Assembly: GCF_003391135.1 (NCBI RefSeq)
Contig: NZ_CP031455.1
Coordinates: 8,583,501-8,647,500 of the forward strand
Source of the DNA: Streptoverticillium olivoreticuli subsp. olivoreticuli
GTDB taxonomy: Bacteria; Actinomycetota; Actinomycetes; Streptomycetales; Streptomycetaceae
Direction: 5' to 3'
DNA: 64,000 nucleotides
Shown: positions 35,705 through 43,344 of the stretch, in pieces
Numbering within the stretch: position 1 is the stretch's first letter
How the letters are laid out: every line of letters starts with the position of its first letter
Notes under the pieces: model-generated
The model's database searches: none
Seen by the model: the letters and a program-made list of their open reading frames with translations, nothing else
What the model was told of the DNA's origin: nothing
Position numbers and translations under genes: made by a program

Positions 35705-36113
35705 TCATGCGGTTTGGGTGGGGTTGAAGTGGACGGTGAAGCCGAGGGCATGGGCCTGGCGGGTGAGGTGCATGGCGCGCTCGGGGGCGCACCTGGCGTA
35801 GTAGCCGCCGCTGAGGTCGGCGTACTCGGTGTCTTGGGTGAGCATGTGCCAGAGCGCGGTCAGGAGCGAGTGTTCCAGAGCGACCAGTGCCTTCTTCTTG
35901 CCCAGGCGGGGCATGAGCCGGTGGTAGCGGGCGCCGGGGTAAGCGGTCTCCCAGGTGGGGGAGGCGGTCATGGCCGCGGTGCCGAGCCATCGGTTGCCCA
36001 GGCGTCGTCTGCCGGACTTGTGTTTCCCTGCAGACCCGCGGTGGTCCGGGCAGACTCCAGCCCAGGAGACGAGATGGGCGGCGCTGGGGAACCGTGTGAT
36101 GTCCGTGGTCCGC
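35705..36113 (-). pseudogene. IS110-family transposase, C-terminal remnant
   Basis: The minus strand reads TTDITRFPSAAHLVSWAGVC, HKSGRRRLGNRWLGTAAMTA, HRLMPRLGKKKALVALEHSL and ERAMHLTRQAHALGFTVHFN, the C-terminal half of an IS110 transposase of a different subgroup from the ones at 10.2 and 27.0 kb. The N-terminal DEDD part is missing. Confidence 0.85.
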
Positions 36114-36392
36114 CATGTTGCGCTTCGCTGTATCCCGGCTCAGTCGGGACGGACTCGGGAAGGGGGTTCCTGGATCGCCTGGCTCACCTGGGCGCGAAAG
36201 CGTGAGGGGACAAGAGCATGCCGGGAAGGGTCTCGTACCTCACTGTCTGACGTCCTGCGTCGCCCTGTTGGTCCTGCGGAAGCTGTGCTGGGTGGTGTGG
36301 TCTTCTTGGGGATACGGGACCGGACTCGGGCTGATCCGTTCAGGGGGGTGGGCCCGAGACCGGCGGGAGCGACTTTTGAGCCCCGTGCTTGG

Positions 36393-37655
36393 CTATTCGA
36401 CGGGGTAGACGTCGAAGTAGAAGTGTTGTTTCTTGTTACCGTGGCTCATTCCGACCATCGATATGTAGGTCGGCTGGTTCGGTACAACCGTGAAACCGTC
36501 GTTGGCCGCGAGACGGCTGTCGACCTGTTTGCCGTTAGGCATCGGGGTGACAGACGCGAGGTTCCGGGCCCTGGGGCTGACGTATCGATAGTGCCCGTTG
36601 CTGTCCTTGTTTCCGGTCGCGACCAGGGCCCCTCCGGGGTCGGTCCTGACGCTGTCGCCTTGAGTGTTGGTCAGGTGAACCCGGTACTTGCTGAACGGTT
36701 TCGTGTTCTGCAGGCTCTCCGCTCCGGGGCAGGTGATCTTTACCTGCTCCTCTGGCACTGCCCAGTGCCATATGGTGCCACCCCGTTCTATCTTGCAGGC
36801 TTTCGGCCCTCTTCCGACGAACTTGATCCAGCTGTCATCGTAGTACGTGTTTCCGGGGTTGTCGGGAGCGTTGACGGGAGGGAGTTCGCTCGCTGTCTTG
36901 AACTCGGCGTCGGAGTCATTCTGTCCCGGCGAGGTGAAGTCAGTTCCGGGCTTGCATACCTTGCCATCGCACTTCAGCAGCCACCCCTGTTTGACGACAA
37001 CATCACTGACGACGTTTGCCCGCTCCAGTTTCAGCTTCCCGGATGCTGGGTCTTTTGACCACACGTCAGAGACGGTCTTGGCCTTGAAAAACACCGGTTC
37101 CGCGGTCATCGGCTTTCTCGGTGTAAGTTTCATGCTGTCGGTCTGGGTGAACGTCTGGCTGGTCGAGTTGGTGACGGTATCGGTGTTGTACAGCATGTTC
37201 CCTGTACTGCCGGCGCGGCCGCCAGGGTCCTTGGGAAGTCCGCCGACACCGAATTGCTTCAGGGACTTGATGCCGAAGTTCAGGAGGGTCCCGATGTCCA
37301 GGCTGAACTGTGCGGGGCCGCCGTCGGTAATTGTTTGCGATGTTGTTTTGGCATCGCTCACCGTAAGAGTTCGCTCCACGCCCACGGTTGAGAGGTCCAC
37401 CACCTTGCCGGCGTTCTCTGCGTATGCGTTGTTCTCCTGGTAGTACGGCAGCACGATGTTGTACTTGAGTCCGTCAGCAGGGATGTCGGATGCACTGGTA
37501 TAGATGCGCTCTCCGGCTCCCTCTGCCCGGAGTACCCGATCTTCGTTCCCTGCCGCGAAAGCCGGGAGAGCGGATGTGGCGACCAGGCCGAAGGCTGAGG
37601 CTGCCACGACCTTGGCTTTCCATATCCTCCTGGACCTGAGCATCAGATAATCCAT
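36393..37655 (-). CDS. Secreted protein of unknown function
   Basis: 420 residues from ATG 37655 with a strong GGAGAGGG upstream. The Sec signal peptide is KVVAASAFGLVATSALPAFAA. The mature protein is beta-rich and polar (TSTSQTFTQTDSMK-like stretches, DIGTLLNFGIKSLKQFGVGG), with pairs of Cys (LLKCDGKVC; KACKIERGG and KITCPGAES) and an end QHFYFDVYPVE. The pattern of alternating Thr/Ser-rich strands resembles actinobacterial pore- or toxin-like secreted proteins, but I recognise no family. The upstream region (37665-37730) is AT-rich and probably a promoter. Confidence 0.75.
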   Translation of the reverse strand: MDYLMLRSRRIWKAKVVAASAFGLVATSALPAFAAGNEDRVLRAEGAGERIYTSASDIPADGLKYNIVLPYYQENNAYAENAGKVVDLSTVGVERTLTVSDAKTTSQTITDGGPAQFSLDIGTLLNFGIKSLKQFGVGGLPKDPGGRAGSTGNMLYNTDTVTNSTSQTFTQTDSMKLTPRKPMTAEPVFFKAKTVSDVWSKDPASGKLKLERANVVSDVVVKQGWLLKCDGKVCKPGTDFTSPGQNDSDAEFKTASELPPVNAPDNPGNTYYDDSWIKFVGRGPKACKIERGGTIWHWAVPEEQVKITCPGAESLQNTKPFSKYRVHLTNTQGDSVRTDPGGALVATGNKDSNGHYRYVSPRARNLASVTPMPNGKQVDSRLAANDGFTVVPNQPTYISMVGMSHGNKKQHFYFDVYPVE

Positions 37656-38497
37656 CGATCCCTCTCCTTCTTCCTGTCGAGTTGTCAACTGTAGCGCATG
37701 GTAAATAAATGGCAAAGTAAACTAAAGTTGTGGAGATGATGGGACGTCAGCCCTCGGGGCTGGGAGGTGAGTCCACCCCATTGTTGGAACCCTCGCTATG
37801 AGACGACGGTTTTTGAGGCTCAAACCCAGGAGTGAGCAATGAACTTCACCCGACGAGCGGGCCCCGCATGAAGTGCTCAACTGCTGTCCGGACCCGATGG
37901 GTGTGAGATAGTCGGATGCGGAGCGGCGTTGCAGCGCCGGTTTGCGTCGCCAGCCAGCTGAACGTCAGCCGAGCCAGGTCTGCGCGGACCTTCACCTACT
38001 CCATGCTGCACGGCGATCACCGCACCGTCAGTCGTCTGGCCCGCTAGATCGCCCCACACCCCAGGCCAAACGCAGACGGCAGCTCTGCCCCAGGCGCTGC
38101 GCCTGCTGCTCCGCCGGGCAACTGGCAACCCCTACGCGCTGCTGCACGCTTCCATCGCCCAGCGGTTCTTGGGGCAGTCATGCCGCAGGTGAGTGACACC
38201 GTGCGCCGCGCAGCCAGGCAATCCTGCCGACCGCCATCGGCTGGCTGCATGACGCCCTGCCGCACCTCGCCAGGGCGCAGGAGATGAAGCTGTCCTCCGA
38301 GGCTGCTGCCAAGACCACCTTAAAACCTCTGGCGGAGATCGCGGTGACCGAAGCCCTTCTCGCGCGCTGCCCAGACCCGCTCGCCGACTCACCAGGACTT
38401 GCTCAACTTGCAATGGGAGGTTCTCCGCTACGGCGACCTGCTCGTTCAGCTCCGGCTGGTCTACCCCGCCTCTACCTTTCCTGCCGCCAGCTACCTG
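37656..38497. other. Gap, no gene recognised
   Basis: 842 bases between the secreted protein and the IS3 element. The first about 80 bases are AT-rich (promoter of the secreted protein). Beyond that, short protein-like bits (HEVLNCCPDPMGVR before TGA near 37870-37910, plus) hint at an eroded gene I cannot name. Confidence 0.4.
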
Positions 38498-38537
38498 TGG
38501 GCTTGATCCGCTTTGACGGACACGTTGGTTGTATCGG

Positions 38538-39392
38538 TCAGGCTGCGAGGGCGGTTTCGTAGTCGGCGGGATTGCGGTAGCCGAGACTGCTGTGCAGTCT
38601 GCGAAGGTTGTACCAGCTCTCGACATACTCGAAGATGTCGGCGCGCGGCGGTCCGGCTGGGCCAGGGCCGGTCACGGGGAAGTTCCCTCTTCAGGGTGGC
38701 GAAGAAGGACTCGGCCAGGACATTGTCCCAGCACTGGCCGGTGCGGCCGACAGATAGCCTGATGCCCAACTCTGCGGAAAGTACGGTGAATTCGCGGCTG
38801 GTGTACTGGCAGCCGCGGTCCGAGTGGAAGATCACCCCACGGGGCGGGCGGCGCTGGGTGCAGGCTGCCCGAGGGCGTCGGCGACGAGTTCGCTCCGCAG
38901 GTGGTCGGCGGTGGCCCAGCCGATGACGCGGCGGGTGGCGATGTCGATGACGGTGGCCAGGTAGAGCCATCCATCCTCGGTGGGGAGGTAGGTGATGTCG
39001 CCGCACCAGCGGGTATCGGCCGCTGTGGGGTCGGGCAGGGAGTCACGCGCGACCAGGTCGGGCCGAGTGGGTGCGCTGGGGTCGGGGACCGTGGTGCGGT
39101 GGCGGCCGGTGAGGCCGGCGGCTCTTACCAGCCGGGCGACACGTCTGCGTCCGCAGGCGGTGCCCTCGCGCTGGAGGGCGGCGTGGACGCGCGGGGCTCC
39201 GTAGGTTCCGCGGGATGCCTGGTGAACTTCGTTGATCTTCTCGGTGAGTTCGGCGTCGCGGGCCGCGCGGGGGCCGGGGATGCCGGTGCGGCGGGCGTAG
39301 AAGGCGGCTCGGGAGACCTTCAGCAGCTCACAGGCGCGTTTGACGCTGTGGCCGCTCTGCTTCTCCGCCTCGATGAACGGGTGCGCGTTCAC
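38538..39392 (-). pseudogene. IS3 orfB integrase, two frameshifts
   Basis: The N-terminal HTH_21 part (KRACELLKVSRAAFYARRTG, GTYGAPRVHAALQREG) and first catalytic Asp (WCGDITYLPTEDGWLYLATV) share a frame. Near 38850 the frame shifts to FHSDRGCQYTSREFTVLSAE (second Asp) and GQCWDNVLAESFFATLKREL (Glu). Near 38655 it shifts again to reach the end FEYVESWYNLRRLHSSLGYR before the stop at 38538. The GTG start overlaps the orfA stop by four bases (GTGA). Not functional as read. Confidence 0.85.
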
Positions 39393-39706
39393 CGGGTCTC
39401 CGTCGCGAAGAAAGCCGTCGCACGCTTGAGGACTTCCACATCCTCCCGCAGGCGCCGGTTCTCCCGCCGCAGACGGGCCAGTTCCTCTCGTTCGCCGCTG
39501 GTCAGTCTGGGCCTTTCGCCCGCGTCGGTCTCGGCCTGGCCGACCCAGAACCGCACCGCGGTCTCCGTCAGATCAAAGTCCTTGGCCACCTGGCCGACCG
39601 AGCGGTCACCACGACGGCACAGCCCGACGATCTCGGCCTTGAACTCCGGCGTGAACGAGCGGCGAGGACGCGGCTTCTTCTTCCCCATGCTCTCCATGGT
39701 GGACAT
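39389..39706 (-). CDS. IS3 orfA (HTH protein)
   Basis: 105 residues: an HTH_Tnp_1 domain (RRSFTPEFKAEIVGLCRRGD, VGQVAKDFDLTETAVRFWV) followed by the leucine-zipper-like coiled coil RLRRENRRLREDVEVLKRAT. This is the normal DNA-binding subunit of IS3 elements. Intact, but its partner orfB is broken. Confidence 0.88.
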   Translation of the reverse strand: MSTMESMGKKKPRPRRSFTPEFKAEIVGLCRRGDRSVGQVAKDFDLTETAVRFWVGQAETDAGERPRLTSGEREELARLRRENRRLREDVEVLKRATAFFATETR

Positions 39707-39764
39707 CCTTCCGGGGGCAGAGCCCCTGATCTCGGATGTCCGTCAAACCGAATCAAGCCCACTA

Positions 39765-39929
39765 GGGTCTCCTCCAGGCGCATCCCGCATTTCTCTGCGG
39801 CCTGGTCGAGCAGGGTGGTGCCAGCGGCGTTGTCGTGGGCGGACGCGGCGAGCACGACAACGCCGATGATCAGCCCCAGAACGTCGACGGCCAGTCCCCG
39901 CTTGCGCCCCGACATCTTCTTGTTGGCGT
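39765..39929 (-). pseudogene. IS5-type transposase B, C-terminal half (other half at 44750)
   Basis: The minus strand reads DANKKMSGRKRGLAVDVLGL, then IIGVVVLAASAHDNAAGTTL and LDQAAEKCGMRLEETL, the middle of the DDE domain of an IS5-family transposase. It continues exactly, across the CTAG at 39930, from the TTTGL that ends the fragment at 44750-44996. The two were one gene before the IS5 and IS701 insertions. Its downstream end is cut by the IS3 element. Confidence 0.85.
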
Positions 39930-39969
39930 CTAGGCCGTTTCTTTCGGATCATCTGATCGTTGGTCTGGT

Positions 39970-40696
39970 GTGCCGTTGACGGATGCGCAGTGGGTGCGGA
40001 TCGAGCCGCTGTTGCCGGACCGGACCCCGAGACGGGGTGGCCGGTGGCGTGATCACCGTGAGGTGATCGACGCGATCGCCTGGAAGTTCCAGACCGGGTC
40101 GCAGTGGGTCCATCTGCCGGAGAAGTACGGCTCGTGGAAAGGCGCTTATACGCGACTGCGGAACTGGGCGATCGACGGCACCTGGGAACGTGTCTTCACT
40201 GCTCTGCTCGCCCAGGCCGACGCGGACGAGGACCTGGAGTGGGTGGTCGCGGTCGACTCGACCATCGTGCGCGCGCATCAGCACGCGGCCGGGGCCCGCA
40301 AAAAGGGGCCCCAGCTGGCGAGCCCAGGGACCATGCCCTCGGACGGTCCCGCGGCGGACTGACGACCAAGATCCACCTGGCCGCCGACGGCCGCTGCCGC
40401 CCGCTGTGCTTCGTCCTCACACCCGGACAGGCCGGCGACGCACCCGCCTTCGGACGGGTCATGGCCGCGATCCGGGTGCCACGGCCCGCCGGAAGACCGC
40501 GCGTCAGGCCGGATGCGGTCCTGGCCGACAAGGCGTATTCGTCCCGCGCCATCCGCGGCCACCTGCGACGGCGCGGAATCAAGGCCGTGATCCCCATCCC
40601 CGCCGACCAGCAGGCACACCGCCGGCGACGCGGCAGCCACGGCGGCCGGCCACCCGCCTTCGACCGCGAGGCCTACAAGCAACGCAACACCGTCGA
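39970..40696 (+). pseudogene. IS5-family transposase C, 5' part
   Basis: The first frame has MPLTDAQWVRIEPLLPDRTP, the DUF4096-type start, WKFQTGSQWVHLPEKYGSWK and VVAVDSTIVRAHQHAAGARK (first Asp). At GCAAAAAGGGG (near 40309) a -1 shift leads into RGGLTTKIHLAADGRCRPLC, VLADKAYSSRAIRGHLRRRG (second Asp) and AYKQRNTVE. At NTVE the gene is interrupted by the serine-recombinase element; the rest is at 43206-43325. Confidence 0.85.
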
Positions 40697-40699
40697 GAT

Positions 40700-40715
40700 G
40701 AGCAAGCCGCAGTGC
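40700..40715. repeat. Left arm of reconstructed attP (attL side)
   Basis: GAGCAAGCCGCAGTGC, inverted repeat (15 of 16 positions) of the sequence at 43187-43202, three bases from the presumed GA core at 40695-40696. Confidence 0.8.
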
Positions 40716-40717
40716 TG

Positions 40718-42922
40718 TCATACCTGCGGTTCGCCGTCATTGCCGTGGGCTCCTTTCTCGTTGTGGATTATCGCCATCTCCTGGTGGTACAGCCAGGGTT
40801 GGCGTGCGCCGTGGCCGCGGGGCAGTCGGTGGAGGCGGCGGAGTCGTTCGACTTCCACGGGGTCGGCGTGGATGACCCAGGAACGGCGCCGGTCAGGCTG
40901 CTGACGGGCGGTGACCCAGCCGTGGGTGATCCAGCCGAAGAGGGTGACGCGGGGCATGCCGATCTCTCGGGCAAGGTCGCTCGGCCACCATTCATCGGGG
41001 CCGAGGGGCTGGGCCTTTCGGCGGAGGCTCCGTTCCTGCTGGCTGATGCAGCCCAGTTCGCGCAGTAGTTCGCGGACGCCTTGAGCGCCGAAATGTTCGC
41101 GACGTTTGGGCGGGCGGAAGCCCTCGGCGTTCAGGGTCTTGGCGATGGCGGGGGCGGCATGTCCGGCCGCGGCGAGTTCGCGAGCGCGGGCTGCGAGCTG
41201 GGGGAAGTAGCTGAGCTGGTCCAGTCGGCCGACGGGGCGGACGACCTCGCCGTCGGTCTGATGTCCGCCGGCCCAGGTGACCTGAACGGTGACGCGTTCG
41301 CTGTCTCCGAGGACGGTGACGCGGATCTTCTCGATCAGGTGCCGCATCAGCCGCTTGCGGTCCGAGTCGGTCGTGGTAGACGCCTGCCACAGGGCCGGGA
41401 GATCGCCGGCCAGGGCCCGGATCTGCTCGCGCTCGGCTGCGGTGAGAGAGCGGGGCCGGGCGGCGGCGAAGCGGTCGTACTCCTCGCTCAGCTGCTGCCG
41501 CCCGGCCAGCGCGGACTCCCAGCTGCGTTCCAGCTCGCGGACGACCAGGCGGTTCTCGGGCTCGGCGAGCTGGTACTGGCGCCGGGCCCGGTCGACGGCA
41601 TAGTCCGCGCGCTCCAGACGCTGATGCCAGATCCGGTCCACTTCCTGGCGCCGGTGCTGGGTCTGCTCGGCCGCGGCCAGCGAGACCTCGATGGCGGCCG
41701 GTGCGATGGCGGCCAGCAGCAGAGCGGTGACAAAGCGATCGAGGCAGGCTCCGGACAGCTGCTGGCACAGCTCGCCGCCGTAGTCGGCCTTGAGGCGGCT
41801 GCACTCGTACTTCGGCCACAGCTTGCCGCCCTGGCCGCGTTGATAGTGGACGGTCATGCGGGTTCCGCAGCGGCCGCAGTGGATCAGCCCGGCCAGCAGT
41901 GCCGGCCCGTCGCGCAGGGCTCCCATGCTCAGCGCGTGGGCCCGGTTCGCCTCGATCCGGGTCAGGTTGCGTTCGTGCTGTTCCATGCCGATATAGGCAG
42001 GCAGCATCCCGGGCAAGCAGACGAGCCAGTCCTCGCGCGGCTTGCGGACACGGCCGGTGCACGGGCGGCCCGGAACGCGGCGGCGGGGGTCGGTGCGGCT
42101 GCGGCCATAGACATAGATCCCTGCATAGGCCGGATGCCGGAGCATGTTCTGGATCAGGATCCGGCTGGGCCGACGCCAGACCAGCAGTCCCTTCTCCGGC
42201 CCTTCACGGGCACGGATGCCCATCTGGATGCCGTGATCGACCAGGAACCGCAGCACCCCGTTGATCAGCTCGAGTTCATCGAACAGGTCGAAGACCAGAC
42301 GGACCACGGTCTGGACCTGCTCGTCCGGGTCCTTGACAACCTGGCCGTCCGTGAGCCGGAGATAGCCCACCGGCAGGGGCATGGCCAGCTCTCCGCGGCG
42401 AGCCTTGCCGATCCGCCCGTTCCACATCCGCTGCTTGATCAGATGCAGCTCGGCCTCGCTGATCGTGCCCTTGAGCCCGAGCAGCAGCCTGTCGTTGTGC
42501 TCGGACGGGTCATACACCCCGTCCGGATCGGCGAGCAGGGCCCCGGCCAGCGCGCACAGCTCCAGCAGCTGGTGCCACTCGCGGCCGCTTCGCGCCAGCC
42601 GGGACATCTCCACACCGAGGACCAGGCCCACATGGTCCAGGCCGACCTCCGAGACCAGCCGCTGAAATCCGGGCCTGTCCACCAGGCCGGACGCCGAATG
42701 GCCAAGGTCCTCGTCAATCACCAGGACGCGCGACGGCGCCCAGCCCAGATCAACAGCACGTTGCGTGAGTCCGTACTGCAGCCGGGTCGACTCCGCGTGG
42801 TCAATGACCTGCTGAGGAGTCGACTGACGGACATAGACGACCGCGAGACGATCGAGATGCCAGGACTGGACCTTGCCCTCAATCCGGTCCCACGGCGCAG
42901 CCGTCACGCTCACCGTGATCAC
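40718..42922 (-). CDS. Large serine recombinase
   Basis: 734 residues. The N-terminal resolvase domain (about 20-170) has LAVVYVRQSTPQQVIDHAES with the catalytic Ser of YVRQS, GLVLGVEMSRLARSGREWHQ and NDRLLLGLKGTISEAELHLI. The recombinase domain (about 180-330; LPVGYLRLTDGQVV, ILIQNMLRHPAYAGIYVYGR) comes next. A zinc ribbon (LIHCGRCGTRMTVHYQRGQG with later Cys residues) and a coiled-coil region (HRRQEVDRIWHQRLERADYA) follow, and the C-terminal about 100 residues include a MerR/excisionase-like HTH (ARELAAAGHAAPAIAKTLNA; EIGMPRVTLFGWITHGWVTA). It is complete and probably catalyses integration and excision of its own 2.5-kb element. Confidence 0.92.
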   Translation of the reverse strand: MITVSVTAAPWDRIEGKVQSWHLDRLAVVYVRQSTPQQVIDHAESTRLQYGLTQRAVDLGWAPSRVLVIDEDLGHSASGLVDRPGFQRLVSEVGLDHVGLVLGVEMSRLARSGREWHQLLELCALAGALLADPDGVYDPSEHNDRLLLGLKGTISEAELHLIKQRMWNGRIGKARRGELAMPLPVGYLRLTDGQVVKDPDEQVQTVVRLVFDLFDELELINGVLRFLVDHGIQMGIRAREGPEKGLLVWRRPSRILIQNMLRHPAYAGIYVYGRSRTDPRRRVPGRPCTGRVRKPREDWLVCLPGMLPAYIGMEQHERNLTRIEANRAHALSMGALRDGPALLAGLIHCGRCGTRMTVHYQRGQGGKLWPKYECSRLKADYGGELCQQLSGACLDRFVTALLLAAIAPAAIEVSLAAAEQTQHRRQEVDRIWHQRLERADYAVDRARRQYQLAEPENRLVVRELERSWESALAGRQQLSEEYDRFAAARPRSLTAAEREQIRALAGDLPALWQASTTTDSDRKRLMRHLIEKIRVTVLGDSERVTVQVTWAGGHQTDGEVVRPVGRLDQLSYFPQLAARARELAAAGHAAPAIAKTLNAEGFRPPKRREHFGAQGVRELLRELGCISQQERSLRRKAQPLGPDEWWPSDLAREIGMPRVTLFGWITHGWVTARQQPDRRRSWVIHADPVEVERLRRLHRLPRGHGARQPWLYHQEMAIIHNEKGAHGNDGEPQV

Positions 42923-43125
42923 CCCCGCCCGGCAGGTCGGGAATGGTCACGATCCGCGCGGCCAGCAACGCCAGCAGCCGCACCACCTGTTGACGGTTCA
43001 GCTCCGGAACGGTCTCCCACTCCGGGATCTGGGGAGCTCAGCGGCACACGGTCCGTCCACTGCGGCTCACCACCCTCCGCACGACCGGCCTGCCGCTCGC
43101 GCAACCGCCGGACAGCAGCAGCCAC
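42879..43125 (-). pseudogene. Small ORF upstream of recombinase, frameshifted
   Basis: The minus strand begins MAAAVRRLRERQAGRAEGGE. After one frame change it gives QIPEWETVPELNRQQVVRLL and ALLAARIVTIPDLPGGG, ending in TGA at 42879, so it overlaps the recombinase start. Small proteins with an ELNRQ..VR.LA.LL pattern commonly precede this recombinase family as I remember it; the role is unknown. As read here it is broken. Confidence 0.5.
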
Positions 43126-43186
43126 GGCCAGCAGGCCATCAACCCCTACAACCGGAGCATTCCCCGCCCCAAACTCGTATACGTGT

Positions 43187-43202
43187 GCAGTGCGGCTTGC
43201 TC
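43187..43202. repeat. Right arm of reconstructed attP (attR side)
   Basis: GCAGTGCGGCTTGCTC, inverted repeat of 40700-40715, followed by CTT and the presumed GA core at 43206-43207. Confidence 0.8.
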
Positions 43203-43205
43203 CTT

Positions 43206-43325
43206 GAACGCTGCATCAACCGCCTCAAACAATGGCGCGGCATCGCCACCCGCTACGAGAAGACCGCAACCGTCTACCTCGCCGGACTCCACCTCGCAGG
43301 CATCTTCCTCTGGTCAGCACACTGA
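43206..43325 (+). pseudogene. IS5-family transposase C, 3' part
   Basis: The frame ERCINRLKQWRGIATRYEKT then ATVYLAGLHLAGIFLWSAH before TGA is the usual end of this IS5 transposase, with the catalytic Glu in ERCINRLKQW. It joins in frame to NTV at 40694 when the recombinase element is removed. Confidence 0.88.
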
Positions 43326-43344
43326 TCCGAAAGAAACGGCCTAG

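Larger units (their letters stand above)
38498..39761 (-). mobile_element. IS3-family element, decayed
   Basis: 1264 bp bounded by imperfect inverted repeats TGGGCTTGATCCGCTTTGAC and its right-hand partner TGGGCTTGATTCGGTTTGAC. It contains orfA and a frameshifted orfB. On its right side it interrupts another transposase gene (IS5-type remnant at 39765). Confidence 0.88.
40697..43207. mobile_element. Minimal serine-recombinase element inside IS5 transposase
   Basis: A 2511-bp insertion containing one large serine recombinase and a small broken ORF. The left boundary reads GTC-GA-GAT then the arm GAGCAAGCCGCAGTGC (40700-40715). The right boundary has the arm GCAGTGCGGCTTGCTC (43187-43202), then CTT-GA-ACGC. 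Joining the ends gives a symmetrical site, arm-CTT-GA-GAT-arm, and leaves GTC-GA-ACGC in the transposase, restoring V-E-R-C. This is the architecture of attL/attR made by a large serine integrase with a GA crossover dinucleotide. Confidence 0.85.
39934..43340 (+). mobile_element. IS5-family element C, carrying a serine-recombinase insertion
   Basis: The inverted ends GCCGTTTCTTTCGGATC (39934 on) and GATCCGAAAGAAACGGC (to 43340) are perfect over 17 bp and sit next to CTAG on both sides (39930-39933 and 43341-43344). Without the 2.5-kb insert the element would be about 0.9 kb, normal for IS5. It is inserted in another transposase gene, which its CTAG flanks reconnect. Confidence 0.9.

Noticed and set aside
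41081..43207. 708-codon plus-strand open frame opposite the serine recombinase
   Set aside because: No recognisable motif, and the opposite frame contains an entire conserved recombinase; a shadow.
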